A stretch of 59,493 nucleotides of DNA from an uncultured Oscillospiraceae bacterium (GTDB taxonomy: Bacteria > Bacillota > Clostridia > Oscillospirales > Acutalibacteraceae): the NCBI GenBank assembly GCA_949297075.1, contig CASFRX010000004.1, forward strand, positions 1-59,493. Reading direction: 5' to 3'. The translations under genes and the position numbers were made by a program. Of this stretch, positions 1-7,567 are shown one piece after another. The notes beneath the pieces are model-generated. The model had not been told where the DNA came from. It worked only from the letters and a program-made list of their open reading frames with translations, and searched no databases. Within the stretch, counting starts at the first letter, position 1, and each line of letters starts with the position of its first letter.

Positions 1-13
1 AAGCATAAAAAGA

Positions 14-138
14 ACCCCTTTAGGGGTGGCTGAAAAAGTAATGCGGTCGGCAAACTGTTCAGCGCCCCTTTAGGGGTTTTGTCTGCAAAAAGCCCTTATA
101 GGGCTTATTCAAGCCTCCGGCTTAGCCGGAGGTTTTGA
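14..138. repeat. Cluster of four short palindromes; last is a terminator
   Basis: Four hairpins follow one another: ACCCCTTTAGGGGT at 14-27, CCCCTTTAGGGG at 65-76, a 7-bp stem with a 3-base loop at 90-106, and an 8-bp GC-rich stem (114-121 with 125-132) followed by TTTT. The last has the form of an intrinsic terminator for a gene ending left of the window. The first two share the same core and look like copies of one short element. No gene is visible in 1-254. Confidence 0.6.
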
Positions 139-168
139 CTTTTCGAGAAGTTATTTTACGAAATTTTC

Positions 169-197
169 TTGATTTTTATGTTTATAAATGTTACACT
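169..197 (+). promoter_or_regulatory. Putative sigma-A promoter for the ceramidase-like operon
   Basis: TTGATT at 169-174 and TACACT at 192-197 are separated by 17 bases, about 55 bases before the ATG at 255. The match to consensus is moderate. Confidence 0.4.
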
Positions 198-254
198 ATA
201 TTAGTATAGTTGGAATATTTATGTATTTCCGAAATAAAAAAAGGAGAAAGGAAA

Positions 255-1685
255 ATGGATATTGCAGATATTGCGACAAAAGCTTTAAAAAAGATTGCCG
301 TAAGAAAAGGCAAAAAGTTAGCAAAAACAACTGCTGCACCCGTTCTTGAAAAGGCTCAGCCTATTCGCATGAAGAACAGGATGGATGAGTTTTTTAATGT
401 TGGCTTTGCTTCAAGGGTTGTTATGCCCGAAAGCGTAACAGAACGCAAGCTTTTCATTGCAGGCTACAAAATGGATCATCCCGTTACCGGCGTCAATGAC
501 CCGTTGACTGTCAACGCTATGTGGATTGACTGCAAGGATTCGGGAGGAATAGTGCTGGTCAGCGCCGATATTATCGGTTTGACAGGCTACGATGTTAAAA
601 AAATCCGTGAATCACTCGGTGATTTTACTAAGCAGACCGGCTGTAAGCTAATTAGTATCAGCTGTACTCATTCCCATGCAAGTATTGATACGGTAGGCTA
701 TTGGGGAAGACTTCTTCCGCCTAAATCCGGCATTGATAAAAAATATCAGGCTCAGCTCATGCAGGCTATAAAGGAAGTCTGCATCAAAGCTTACGAAAAC
801 CGCAAGGAGGGCAAGCTCTACATCGGCTCCGTGCGTGTGCCTGAGGCTATAGGCAAAGGCCGTGCCGCTGTTAACGACAAGCTGACGCGCTTGCGCTTTG
901 CTCCGAACGACGGCAGCGAAGAAACCTGGTTCCTTAATTTCGGTGCTCACCCCAACACAATGGGCGGCAGCAACACAAATATCAGTGCGGACTATCCCTA
1001 CTATCTGCGTGAAGCCATCAACAGGGAAAAGAAAGTTAATGTGCTGTTCAGCGTAGGCGCTATTGCTTCTGTCAACATTGCCGATTTGGCAGAGGATAGG
1101 CTCGAAAGAACAAGACTCGGCGGCGAAGCCCTTGCAAAAGCGGCTCTCGGCATAGATAATGATGAACAGCTTGATGCTGAAATCACCCTTGTCCATCAGC
1201 CCTACTATGCACCCATTGAAAACTATGTTCTTGCATTTATGTTCATTCTGGGTCTTTGCAATTCTTTAGCTTATCCAAGCAAGGAAAGCTCCTTAGGTAT
1301 GGCCTTGCTGACTGAAATGAACTACATAAAGCTTGGCAAACAGAAGATTCTGACTCTCGGCGGCGAAGCTTTTGCAGAGAGTATTTACGGTGGATATTTC
1401 TCAGCTGAAGATTCAGGCACAGGCATAGGCCCTGAGGTCAATGCGACGCCTCTTGCCGAAATTGCAAAAGATCCCGACCTTATAGTTTACGGCGTTTCAA
1501 ACGATATGACAGGCTATATGGTTCCAAGCAACAACGCCGTGCTTCACCCCACACAGGCTTATCTTTCAAGCGCAAGAGATAACCTCGACCGCAATCATTA
1601 CCATGAAACCAACGGTCTGAGTGTGGATATTACCCATGTTATCGCAAGAGAATTTGCAGATATAATCAAAAGAACAGAACGATAA
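255..1685 (+). CDS. Neutral/alkaline ceramidase-like protein
   Basis: A 476-residue protein resembling the N-terminal domain of neutral/alkaline non-lysosomal ceramidases, zinc amidases that split ceramide into sphingosine and fatty acid. Family-like features are the segment around residues 45-85 (AGY...GVNDPL), the CTHSHAS motif with H139 and H141, and the FGAHPN segment with H232 followed by ISADYP; these histidines are candidate zinc ligands. The start at 255 is chosen over an upstream in-frame ATG at 210 because AAGGAGAAAGG precedes it. No signal peptide or membrane segment is visible, so it is probably cytoplasmic, unlike the classical secreted enzymes. Many clostridial relatives have no tested substrate, so true ceramidase activity is only inferred. 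It lies 10 bases upstream of the metallophosphoesterase gene, probably in one operon. Confidence 0.7.
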   Translation: MDIADIATKALKKIAVRKGKKLAKTTAAPVLEKAQPIRMKNRMDEFFNVGFASRVVMPESVTERKLFIAGYKMDHPVTGVNDPLTVNAMWIDCKDSGGIVLVSADIIGLTGYDVKKIRESLGDFTKQTGCKLISISCTHSHASIDTVGYWGRLLPPKSGIDKKYQAQLMQAIKEVCIKAYENRKEGKLYIGSVRVPEAIGKGRAAVNDKLTRLRFAPNDGSEETWFLNFGAHPNTMGGSNTNISADYPYYLREAINREKKVNVLFSVGAIASVNIADLAEDRLERTRLGGEALAKAALGIDNDEQLDAEITLVHQPYYAPIENYVLAFMFILGLCNSLAYPSKESSLGMALLTEMNYIKLGKQKILTLGGEAFAESIYGGYFSAEDSGTGIGPEVNATPLAEIAKDPDLIVYGVSNDMTGYMVPSNNAVLHPTQAYLSSARDNLDRNHYHETNGLSVDITHVIAREFADIIKRTER

Positions 1686-1695
1686 GGAGAAAGAG

Positions 1696-4600
1696 ATGAA
1701 AAAAAGAGCATTAAAAATTATTTCTGCCCTGTTGGCGTTGGCGCTTGTTGTGGTTGCTATGCCGTTGAGCACTTTCGCAAACAATGCAGAATTTGGCGAA
1801 ATTAATGTAGCTGTTTTGTCCGACCCTCACTACTTTGCACAGGAAAACATTGACGACCTTGATAAGTGCAAAGAGGTTTGCGAAAAAACCATGAGCACAT
1901 CTCACCTTGCTGACGCTATCACAAGAACGGCACTCAATATGTTTGCCGCCAAGGCAAAGGCAGGGGAGCTTGATTACCTCATAATCCCCGGCGACCTTAC
2001 CAAAAACGGCGACTATGTCAGCCACACTAAGCTTGCTTCTGTTTTGGAAGCCTTTGAAAAAGAAACAGGCGTTGAAGTTATTGTTATAAACGGTAACCAT
2101 GATATCAATAACCACAGAGCAGAGTTTTTTAGAAACGGCAAGTTTGAAAAGGGCAACAGAATCACAACTCCCGAAGAATTTCGTGAGATATATAGAAACC
2201 TGGGCTATGACCTTGCTGTTGCCGAATTCACTCCTCCTGCAGGTGAGAAGGCGGGCGGACTTTCCTATGTTGCTCAGCTTAAAAACGGCTACCGAATAGT
2301 TGCTCTCGACGGCGGCATCTATACCTCTGATGTAACATCTGACGGCACAGACGATCAGGAAACAGCCGGCAAGTACACCGAAGCTACCTTTAATTGGGCT
2401 ATTGAGCAGATTAAGGATTCCAAGGAAAAGGGTTACAGTGTTCTCGGCCTGACCCACTTCGGACTTGTACCTCACTACGGTGAAGCTCAGTTTGCAACTC
2501 TTACAGCTTTCCTTATTGAGGGCTCGGAATATGTAAGCGAGTGCTTTGCAGACGCTGGCATGCAGTATATTTTCACAGGTCATCTGCACTGTCTTGATGT
2601 TTCTGAGCATGTATCCGATAACGGCAATATTATGTATGATATTGCAACATCTTCCTCGCTTAATTATCCCAACCTCGTAAGAACAGTTAAGCTCGATAAC
2701 ACAGTCAGCGGCGAACTCAAGGCCGATATTAAAACTCACAGCGTTGACGAGCTTGAGCCCGTTGTTTGGAACGGTATTACATATCCTCAGCCTCTTGCCG
2801 ATACAACCCTTGACCTCAACTTTACAGGCAGTGACGCCAAAGGCCTTGTTATGGATTTGGTGAGCTACTATGTTGAAGATCTCTATCTGCCTCAAATTAA
2901 GGAATACGGCAGCTTGTATAAATTTCTCTGCGAGGAATTGGAGCTGGAAAGCCTTATAGATGGTCTGTTTGACGATATGCTCGGCGGCGGCATAGGCTTT
3001 GCGGGTATCACAATCCTCGGCACTAAGAACGCTATGAGCCTTATTAAAGATCTCTGCAACCAGATTGACAGAGTCTATATTGAAAATCCGGATAAGCTCA
3101 TGAGCATGATAGAAGACCTTGTTGACGATATTCTTGAAATTCAGATTTCCGATGTGCCTTGCACAAAGTATATTGAAAAATACGGCTTCGGTGATGCAAG
3201 CCGAGGCGGCAACATGAATGACCTTGCATGCAGCGTTATGGTCTATATGTATAACCCCTATGAGAGCGTTGCTGACGATGCATTTATGCTTGATGTAAGA
3301 AAAGAGCTTGAAACAGGCAATGTTTCAACAGTTCTCCTTGACGCAATTATTGAATATGTTCTTAACGATTTCCTGCTCGATGGTCTGCTTTCCGACCTTG
3401 AGCTTCACCTTTCCGCAGCTTTCCCCTTCGGCACTATCGGCTTTGGCCTTGTCGGTGCTATTGATATGATTCTTGAAGTTGTCCTCTGGGGTGATAAATC
3501 CTTCAGCAATATTATTGATACTGTTTTCGGTATTCTCGGCGGTCTCGGCGTAATTGACGCCACAAGCCTCAACGGTCTGCTGGAACACTATATGGACGAA
3601 TATCTCACTCCCAGCCAGATGGAAACAGTTGACGGCGAAATCGCTTTCCTCTTTGATGGATTCTGCGTTGATGACGCTCCCGAAGATTGCGACTTAACTC
3701 TTGTTGCCAACCTCAACGGCGGCTACGAGGTTGAGGCTACTGCTGATAATCTCCGCCTGCCCTCACACATTGCCGTCACTTTCGGCGATGACAGCGCAAC
3801 AACACGCAACATCAGCTGGTTCACAAAAAAGAGCGTGACGGGCAGCGATGTTCAGCTTTCTCTCACACCTACAGGCTTTGCCGAAGGCAATCCTCAGGGC
3901 GTTAAGGTTAATGCAGACACAGAGACTGTAAAGCGCACCTATCCCGGTATTGATATCGGTATTATGGGTCTGCTCAATTACGAATTTGATGTAAATCGCC
4001 ACACAGCGAAAATCACAGGACTTCAGCCCGGAACAACTTACTATTACCGCATCGGCGATGCTTCAAAGGGCTATTGGAGCAAGGTAGGCACAATCACAAC
4101 AGCGGATAATTCCGATTCATTCACATTCTTCCATGTCAGCGACAGCCAGGCGGGTATCGGCAAGCAGTACAGCGCATGGGCAAATGTTCTGGAAACTGCT
4201 TTTGATATGTATCCCGATTCAGCCTTCCTCATGCACACAGGCGATAATGTTGACCATGGCGACAACTTCAGACAGTGGAAATGGCTCTTTAATTCAGCCT
4301 CCGATTCACTTATGAACACCGCTTATATGTCCCTTGCAGGTAACCATGAGGCTAAGGGCGAATACGCAATTACCAATAACTTCCTTCTTCCCACTCATCC
4401 CGCACAGGATGAAATTCAGGGCGTTTACTATTCATTCGATTATAATAATGCCCACTTCATCATTCTTGACTCCAATAAAGTTGATGATGATACAGGCTTT
4501 AGCGAAGAACAGCTTGCTTGGCTCAAGGCTGATGCCAAGGCGAGCGATGCACAGTGGAAGATTGTTTCTTTCCATAAGGCAGTTTACTCAAACGGCTCAC

Positions 4601-5091
4601 ACTATGATGATGACGATGTTGTAGCAATGCGTGCTCAGCTTGCTTCTCTCATGCCTGAGCTTGGTATTGATATCGTTCTTCAGGGTCACGATCATGTATA
4701 TCTGCGCACCGATGCAATGAACAGCAACCGGGTTGTTGATGTTTACGAAATGAATGTGGACAACAACGGTAAGGTTTACACCGCAAAGGTCAACCCCGAC
4801 GGTACAATTTATGCTATCGACGGCTGTTCCGGCGTTAAGTATTACCAGACAAAGAACCCTGCCGATACCGATAAGCTCTTCCCCAGAGCAGAAAAAATAG
4901 TTGACGCAACATATCCCGTGTTCTCAGCTATACGCATTGAGGGCAATTCACTCTACTTCGATGCTTATGCTGTTAAGGACAACGGCGCTGAAAACATTGA
5001 TTCTTTTGCAATCGTAAAGGATGCTTCCATAAACACTCCGAAATTCAACGCAAACAAGTGTCCCTTTGATAAGCTTTCCCTTGCAGCATAG
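1696..5091 (+). CDS. Secreted protein with two metallophosphoesterase domains
   Basis: A 1131-residue protein with a signal peptide (residues 1-28). The first calcineurin-like domain (about 35-340) carries D43-x-H45, GD at 99-100, GNHD at 133-136 and GHLH at 295-298. A middle region (about 375-690), rich in hydrophobic helical stretches, is unrecognised. A fibronectin-III-like segment (about 700-800) leads into a second, purple-acid-phosphatase-like domain with D816-S-Q818, GDN at 849-851, GNHE at 882-885, FH at 959-960 and GHDH at 997-1000. Both metal centres look complete, so two phosphoesterase activities are likely; substrates are unknown. No C-terminal anchor or sorting motif is visible. 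Its start has TAAGGAGAAAGAG just upstream. It follows the ceramidase-like gene and is convergent with the histidine kinase gene. Confidence 0.85.
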   Translation: MKKRALKIISALLALALVVVAMPLSTFANNAEFGEINVAVLSDPHYFAQENIDDLDKCKEVCEKTMSTSHLADAITRTALNMFAAKAKAGELDYLIIPGDLTKNGDYVSHTKLASVLEAFEKETGVEVIVINGNHDINNHRAEFFRNGKFEKGNRITTPEEFREIYRNLGYDLAVAEFTPPAGEKAGGLSYVAQLKNGYRIVALDGGIYTSDVTSDGTDDQETAGKYTEATFNWAIEQIKDSKEKGYSVLGLTHFGLVPHYGEAQFATLTAFLIEGSEYVSECFADAGMQYIFTGHLHCLDVSEHVSDNGNIMYDIATSSSLNYPNLVRTVKLDNTVSGELKADIKTHSVDELEPVVWNGITYPQPLADTTLDLNFTGSDAKGLVMDLVSYYVEDLYLPQIKEYGSLYKFLCEELELESLIDGLFDDMLGGGIGFAGITILGTKNAMSLIKDLCNQIDRVYIENPDKLMSMIEDLVDDILEIQISDVPCTKYIEKYGFGDASRGGNMNDLACSVMVYMYNPYESVADDAFMLDVRKELETGNVSTVLLDAIIEYVLNDFLLDGLLSDLELHLSAAFPFGTIGFGLVGAIDMILEVVLWGDKSFSNIIDTVFGILGGLGVIDATSLNGLLEHYMDEYLTPSQMETVDGEIAFLFDGFCVDDAPEDCDLTLVANLNGGYEVEATADNLRLPSHIAVTFGDDSATTRNISWFTKKSVTGSDVQLSLTPTGFAEGNPQGVKVNADTETVKRTYPGIDIGIMGLLNYEFDVNRHTAKITGLQPGTTYYYRIGDASKGYWSKVGTITTADNSDSFTFFHVSDSQAGIGKQYSAWANVLETAFDMYPDSAFLMHTGDNVDHGDNFRQWKWLFNSASDSLMNTAYMSLAGNHEAKGEYAITNNFLLPTHPAQDEIQGVYYSFDYNNAHFIILDSNKVDDDTGFSEEQLAWLKADAKASDAQWKIVSFHKAVYSNGSHYDDDDVVAMRAQLASLMPELGIDIVLQGHDHVYLRTDAMNSNRVVDVYEMNVDNNGKVYTAKVNPDGTIYAIDGCSGVKYYQTKNPADTDKLFPRAEKIVDATYPVFSAIRIEGNSLYFDAYAVKDNGAENIDSFAIVKDASINTPKFNANKCPFDKLSLAA

Positions 5092-5279
5092 TCGCAAGGC
5101 GACACCAAAAGCCTCAATGAAGCTGATTTGTTCAGGAAAGTGTAATCTGCGGATATCTCAGCATCTTTCCAATGTACAGTCGCAAGGCGAACGGCAAAGT
5201 GCCGTTCCGAATGCCTCAATGAAGTTGATTTGTTCAGGGAAGTGTAATCTGCGGATATCTTGGTACATTTCCAATTCAC
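5091..5279. repeat. Imperfect tandem repeat, two copies
   Basis: Copy A (5091-5178) and copy B (5179-5279) both begin GTCGCAAGGCGA. Their 48-base cores (5111-5158 and 5213-5260) differ at two positions. Copy B contains an extra small hairpin, ACGGCAAAGTGCCGT at 5191-5205. The repeat begins at the stop codon of the metallophosphoesterase gene. Open frames across it look spurious because they simply translate the repeat twice. Confidence 0.8.
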
Positions 5280-5321
5280 GAAGCTTTCAGTTTACGCATA
5301 TTGTGAATTTGCAGACCGTAG

Positions 5322-5396
5322 GGGACGGGTTTCCCGTCCCTGTGGTGCTTTTATTACAAACGAACAGGCGATGCTCCCCCACGGAGCACCGCCTGT
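5322..5396. repeat. Two REP-like palindromes between convergent genes
   Basis: GGGACGGG-TTT-CCCGTCCC at 5322-5340 is a perfect 8-bp stem. A second hairpin at 5364-5396 has a 14-position stem with one mismatch and a five-base loop. Neither has a clear T tract, so they look more like dispersed palindromic repeats than simple terminators, although they sit where a bidirectional terminator is expected. Together with the tandem repeat they fill the 351-base gap 5092-5442. Confidence 0.6.
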
Positions 5397-5442
5397 CAGC
5401 TTGTCGAATGACATTGTTTATGTGGCGTATTTAGTTTTAAGG

Positions 5443-6516
5443 TTAGCTTTGCTGCGGAAGCTCAACGGTGAATACAGAGCCTTTGCCAAGCTGGCTTTCA
5501 ACCTTGATTTTGCCGCCGTGGAGGGTAACTGTGCGTTCAACTATGGACAAGCCCAGGCCGAGACCTTTCTTAGTTTTGTCCATATATGCATTCGCCTGAT
5601 AGTATTTTTTGAATATGTTATCAACGGTTTCTTGCGACATACCGCAGCCTGTGTCTTCGATTTTCACAATGATTTTTTTGTTCTTTTGCTTGGCTGTAAC
5701 GGTTATTGTACCTCCCTCAGGGGTGAATTTGATTGCGTTGTTGAGGAGATTAAGCCAGACCTGCGTCATCATATCTTCGTCGCCGTTAAAGCTTATTTCT
5801 TCGATATCTCCTTGAATATTGAGTCCCTTATCTCTCCATAAATTATATAACACTATTGTACAGTGGCGCAGCTGTTCATCAAGGGAGTAGGGCTTTTTAT
5901 TAGCTACGATTTTTTGTGTATCAAGCTGTGAGAGCAAAATCGTGTTGCTTGCCAGCGATGTTAAACGCTCTGATTCGTCTACAATGATTTTTAAATATTG
6001 CTTTTGGGTTTCAGGCGGCAGAGTTTCATCGTCAAGCAGCAGCTGTGCAAAGCCGTTTATCGAGGCTATGGGTGTTTTAAATTCGTGAGAATAGCTGTTG
6101 ACAAAGTCGTTTCGCAGCATATGAACATTTTGCAGCTCTTCGCTGAGAAGATTAATATCTGACGAAAGCCCTTTGAAAATTGTTCTACGGTTGATTTTGA
6201 GCTTGTGACCGTATTCGCCGTGGGAAAGCCGTGAAATGGCTATACATATTTTTTCAAGGTGTCTTTTAATAATACGGTACTGCAAAATTTCAAAAATAAT
6301 AAGCAAAATAACAAGGGTAATTATAACTAAAGTAACGCGTATGGTGTTGTAATCTTCAATGCCTGCGAAAATGCTTGTGATGCGGTTAACAATAATCGTG
6401 GCGGAAACGCCGACGCCGACGATAATGAGCGTTTGAAGCGCAAACCAGGCGGAAATGCCGCTTCCTGCGCTGAATCCCGGCAGCGATATGGCTTTTTTCT
6501 TTCTGCTTTTTCTCAT
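5443..6516 (-). CDS. Sensor histidine kinase
   Basis: A 357-residue membrane kinase. Two transmembrane segments (about 22-45 and 60-80) enclose a very short external loop, so it probably senses a signal in the membrane or inside the cell. A HAMP-like linker (about 85-135) leads to the dimerisation box SYSHEFKTPIAS with phospho-acceptor H144. The ATPase domain has the N box WLNLLNNAIKFT, G1 EDTGCGM and G2 GLGLGLSIVE, all intact. Its start overlaps the response regulator stop by four bases (ATGA), so the two are translationally coupled. The target genes cannot be told from the sequence. Confidence 0.93.
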   Translation of the reverse strand: MRKSRKKKAISLPGFSAGSGISAWFALQTLIIVGVGVSATIIVNRITSIFAGIEDYNTIRVTLVIITLVILLIIFEILQYRIIKRHLEKICIAISRLSHGEYGHKLKINRRTIFKGLSSDINLLSEELQNVHMLRNDFVNSYSHEFKTPIASINGFAQLLLDDETLPPETQKQYLKIIVDESERLTSLASNTILLSQLDTQKIVANKKPYSLDEQLRHCTIVLYNLWRDKGLNIQGDIEEISFNGDEDMMTQVWLNLLNNAIKFTPEGGTITVTAKQKNKKIIVKIEDTGCGMSQETVDNIFKKYYQANAYMDKTKKGLGLGLSIVERTVTLHGGKIKVESQLGKGSVFTVELPQQS

Positions 6517-7184
6517 GCCTTAACCTCTGCTTTATAGCCGAAGCCTTTTATGGTTACAATTTCGATTTCTGCACAGTCGGCAAGCTTGTTTCGCAGGCGG
6601 TTGATATGGGTTTTGATTGTATCTTCAGTACATTCGGAATCCAGTCCCCAAACCTCATCCAAAAGCTGCTTTTTTGTGAAAATTTTTCCGGGGTATGACA
6701 GGAACTTGTAAAGCAAATCAAATTCCTTGCGTGAAAGGATAATAGAGTTACCATCGTAGCTTACAATGTGTTCAGCTTCGTCAATGCAGAGCTTACCAAT
6801 TTTAATTTGCCTCTCCGTGGCAATTTTTGCGCGGCGCAGGAGGGCGTTTATGCGCAGCAGGAGCTCATCGTAGTTTACAGGTTTTGTTACATAGTCATCA
6901 GCTCCGAGACCGTATGCTTCACGCTTGTCCTGAAATGCTTGCTTAGCCGTCAGCAATATAACAGGCGTGTTGAAGCCCTCGCTGCGAATCCGACCTAAAA
7001 GCTCCATGCCGTCCATATTAGGCATCATAATATCGCTTATTACAAGGTCAATATGTCTTGCGTAAATAATATCCAACGCTTCAAAGCCGTCTACTGCAGT
7101 AACGACCTCAAAATAAGGTTTAAGACGAGCCATAGTCAGAAGCTGAGTGTTCTTATTATCTTCAACTAAAAGAATTACTGCCAT
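6513..7184 (-). CDS. OmpR/PhoB-family response regulator
   Basis: A 223-residue regulator with a receiver domain (residues 1-120) and a winged-helix DNA-binding domain (about 130-222). Acidic pocket E8-D9, phospho-acceptor D51 in SDIMMPNMDG, T79 and K101 are all present. The C-terminal domain has the LSRKEFDLL and IKTHINRLRNKL segments typical of OmpR-type effectors. It is the first gene of a two-gene operon with the histidine kinase. Confidence 0.95.
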   Translation of the reverse strand: MAVILLVEDNKNTQLLTMARLKPYFEVVTAVDGFEALDIIYARHIDLVISDIMMPNMDGMELLGRIRSEGFNTPVILLTAKQAFQDKREAYGLGADDYVTKPVNYDELLLRINALLRRAKIATERQIKIGKLCIDEAEHIVSYDGNSIILSRKEFDLLYKFLSYPGKIFTKKQLLDEVWGLDSECTEDTIKTHINRLRNKLADCAEIEIVTIKGFGYKAEVKA

Positions 7185-7399
7185 ACCATCACCTTAGTCC
7201 GTTAGAAGTATTCGGATTTATTAACTAACTGTTAATAAAATAACATATTGTTATCAAAAATGCAACGATTTTACTCGTATATTACTTAATATTTACTTTT
7301 TTGTTACAAGTACAGTGTATTCTTTGTATTAAGGAACAACAAAACATTCCTACTAATGCCTTTCTATATTTCCCTTTTTATCTGTCCTACCCCCTAAGG

Positions 7400-7456
7400 A
7401 CAAAAGCAGAAGAAAACCGCAGCCGATACAAAGCTGCGGTTTTCTTCTGCTTTTGT
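7400..7456. repeat. 23-bp perfect inverted repeat between divergent genes
   Basis: Bases 7400-7422 are exactly complementary to 7434-7456, with an 11-base loop. The inner stem is ACCGCAG/CTGCGGT and the outer stem is A-rich on one side and T-rich on the other, so RNA from either strand would look like an intrinsic terminator. It lies in the 383-base gap between the response regulator (leftward) and the glycosidase-like gene (rightward), where no gene ends. It could end a small unannotated transcript or act as an attenuator. Nothing else is recognised in 7185-7567. Confidence 0.8.
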
Positions 7457-7567
7457 TATGCTATATGTTATGAACATAATAAGTATTATTTACATAATAT
7501 TTATAGCTTTTTAATTTTTGTTATGGTAGTATATAATTAAGAATGAGGTGTAAAAGGGTGATTTTTT

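Noticed and set aside
1711..2895. Long minus-strand open frame inside the metallophosphoesterase gene
   Set aside because: It is antisense to a clear plus-strand gene with intact motifs; its protein is Cys- and low-complexity-rich and lacks any recognised fold.
4965..5434. Overlapping open frames on both strands of the repeat region
   Set aside because: They translate the tandem repeat twice, have no ribosome binding site and overlap the end of the metallophosphoesterase gene; the region is a repeat, not a gene.
7301..7540. Small open frame in the spacer between the divergent genes
   Set aside because: It runs through the perfect hairpin and an A/T-rich promoter region and has no ribosome binding site.
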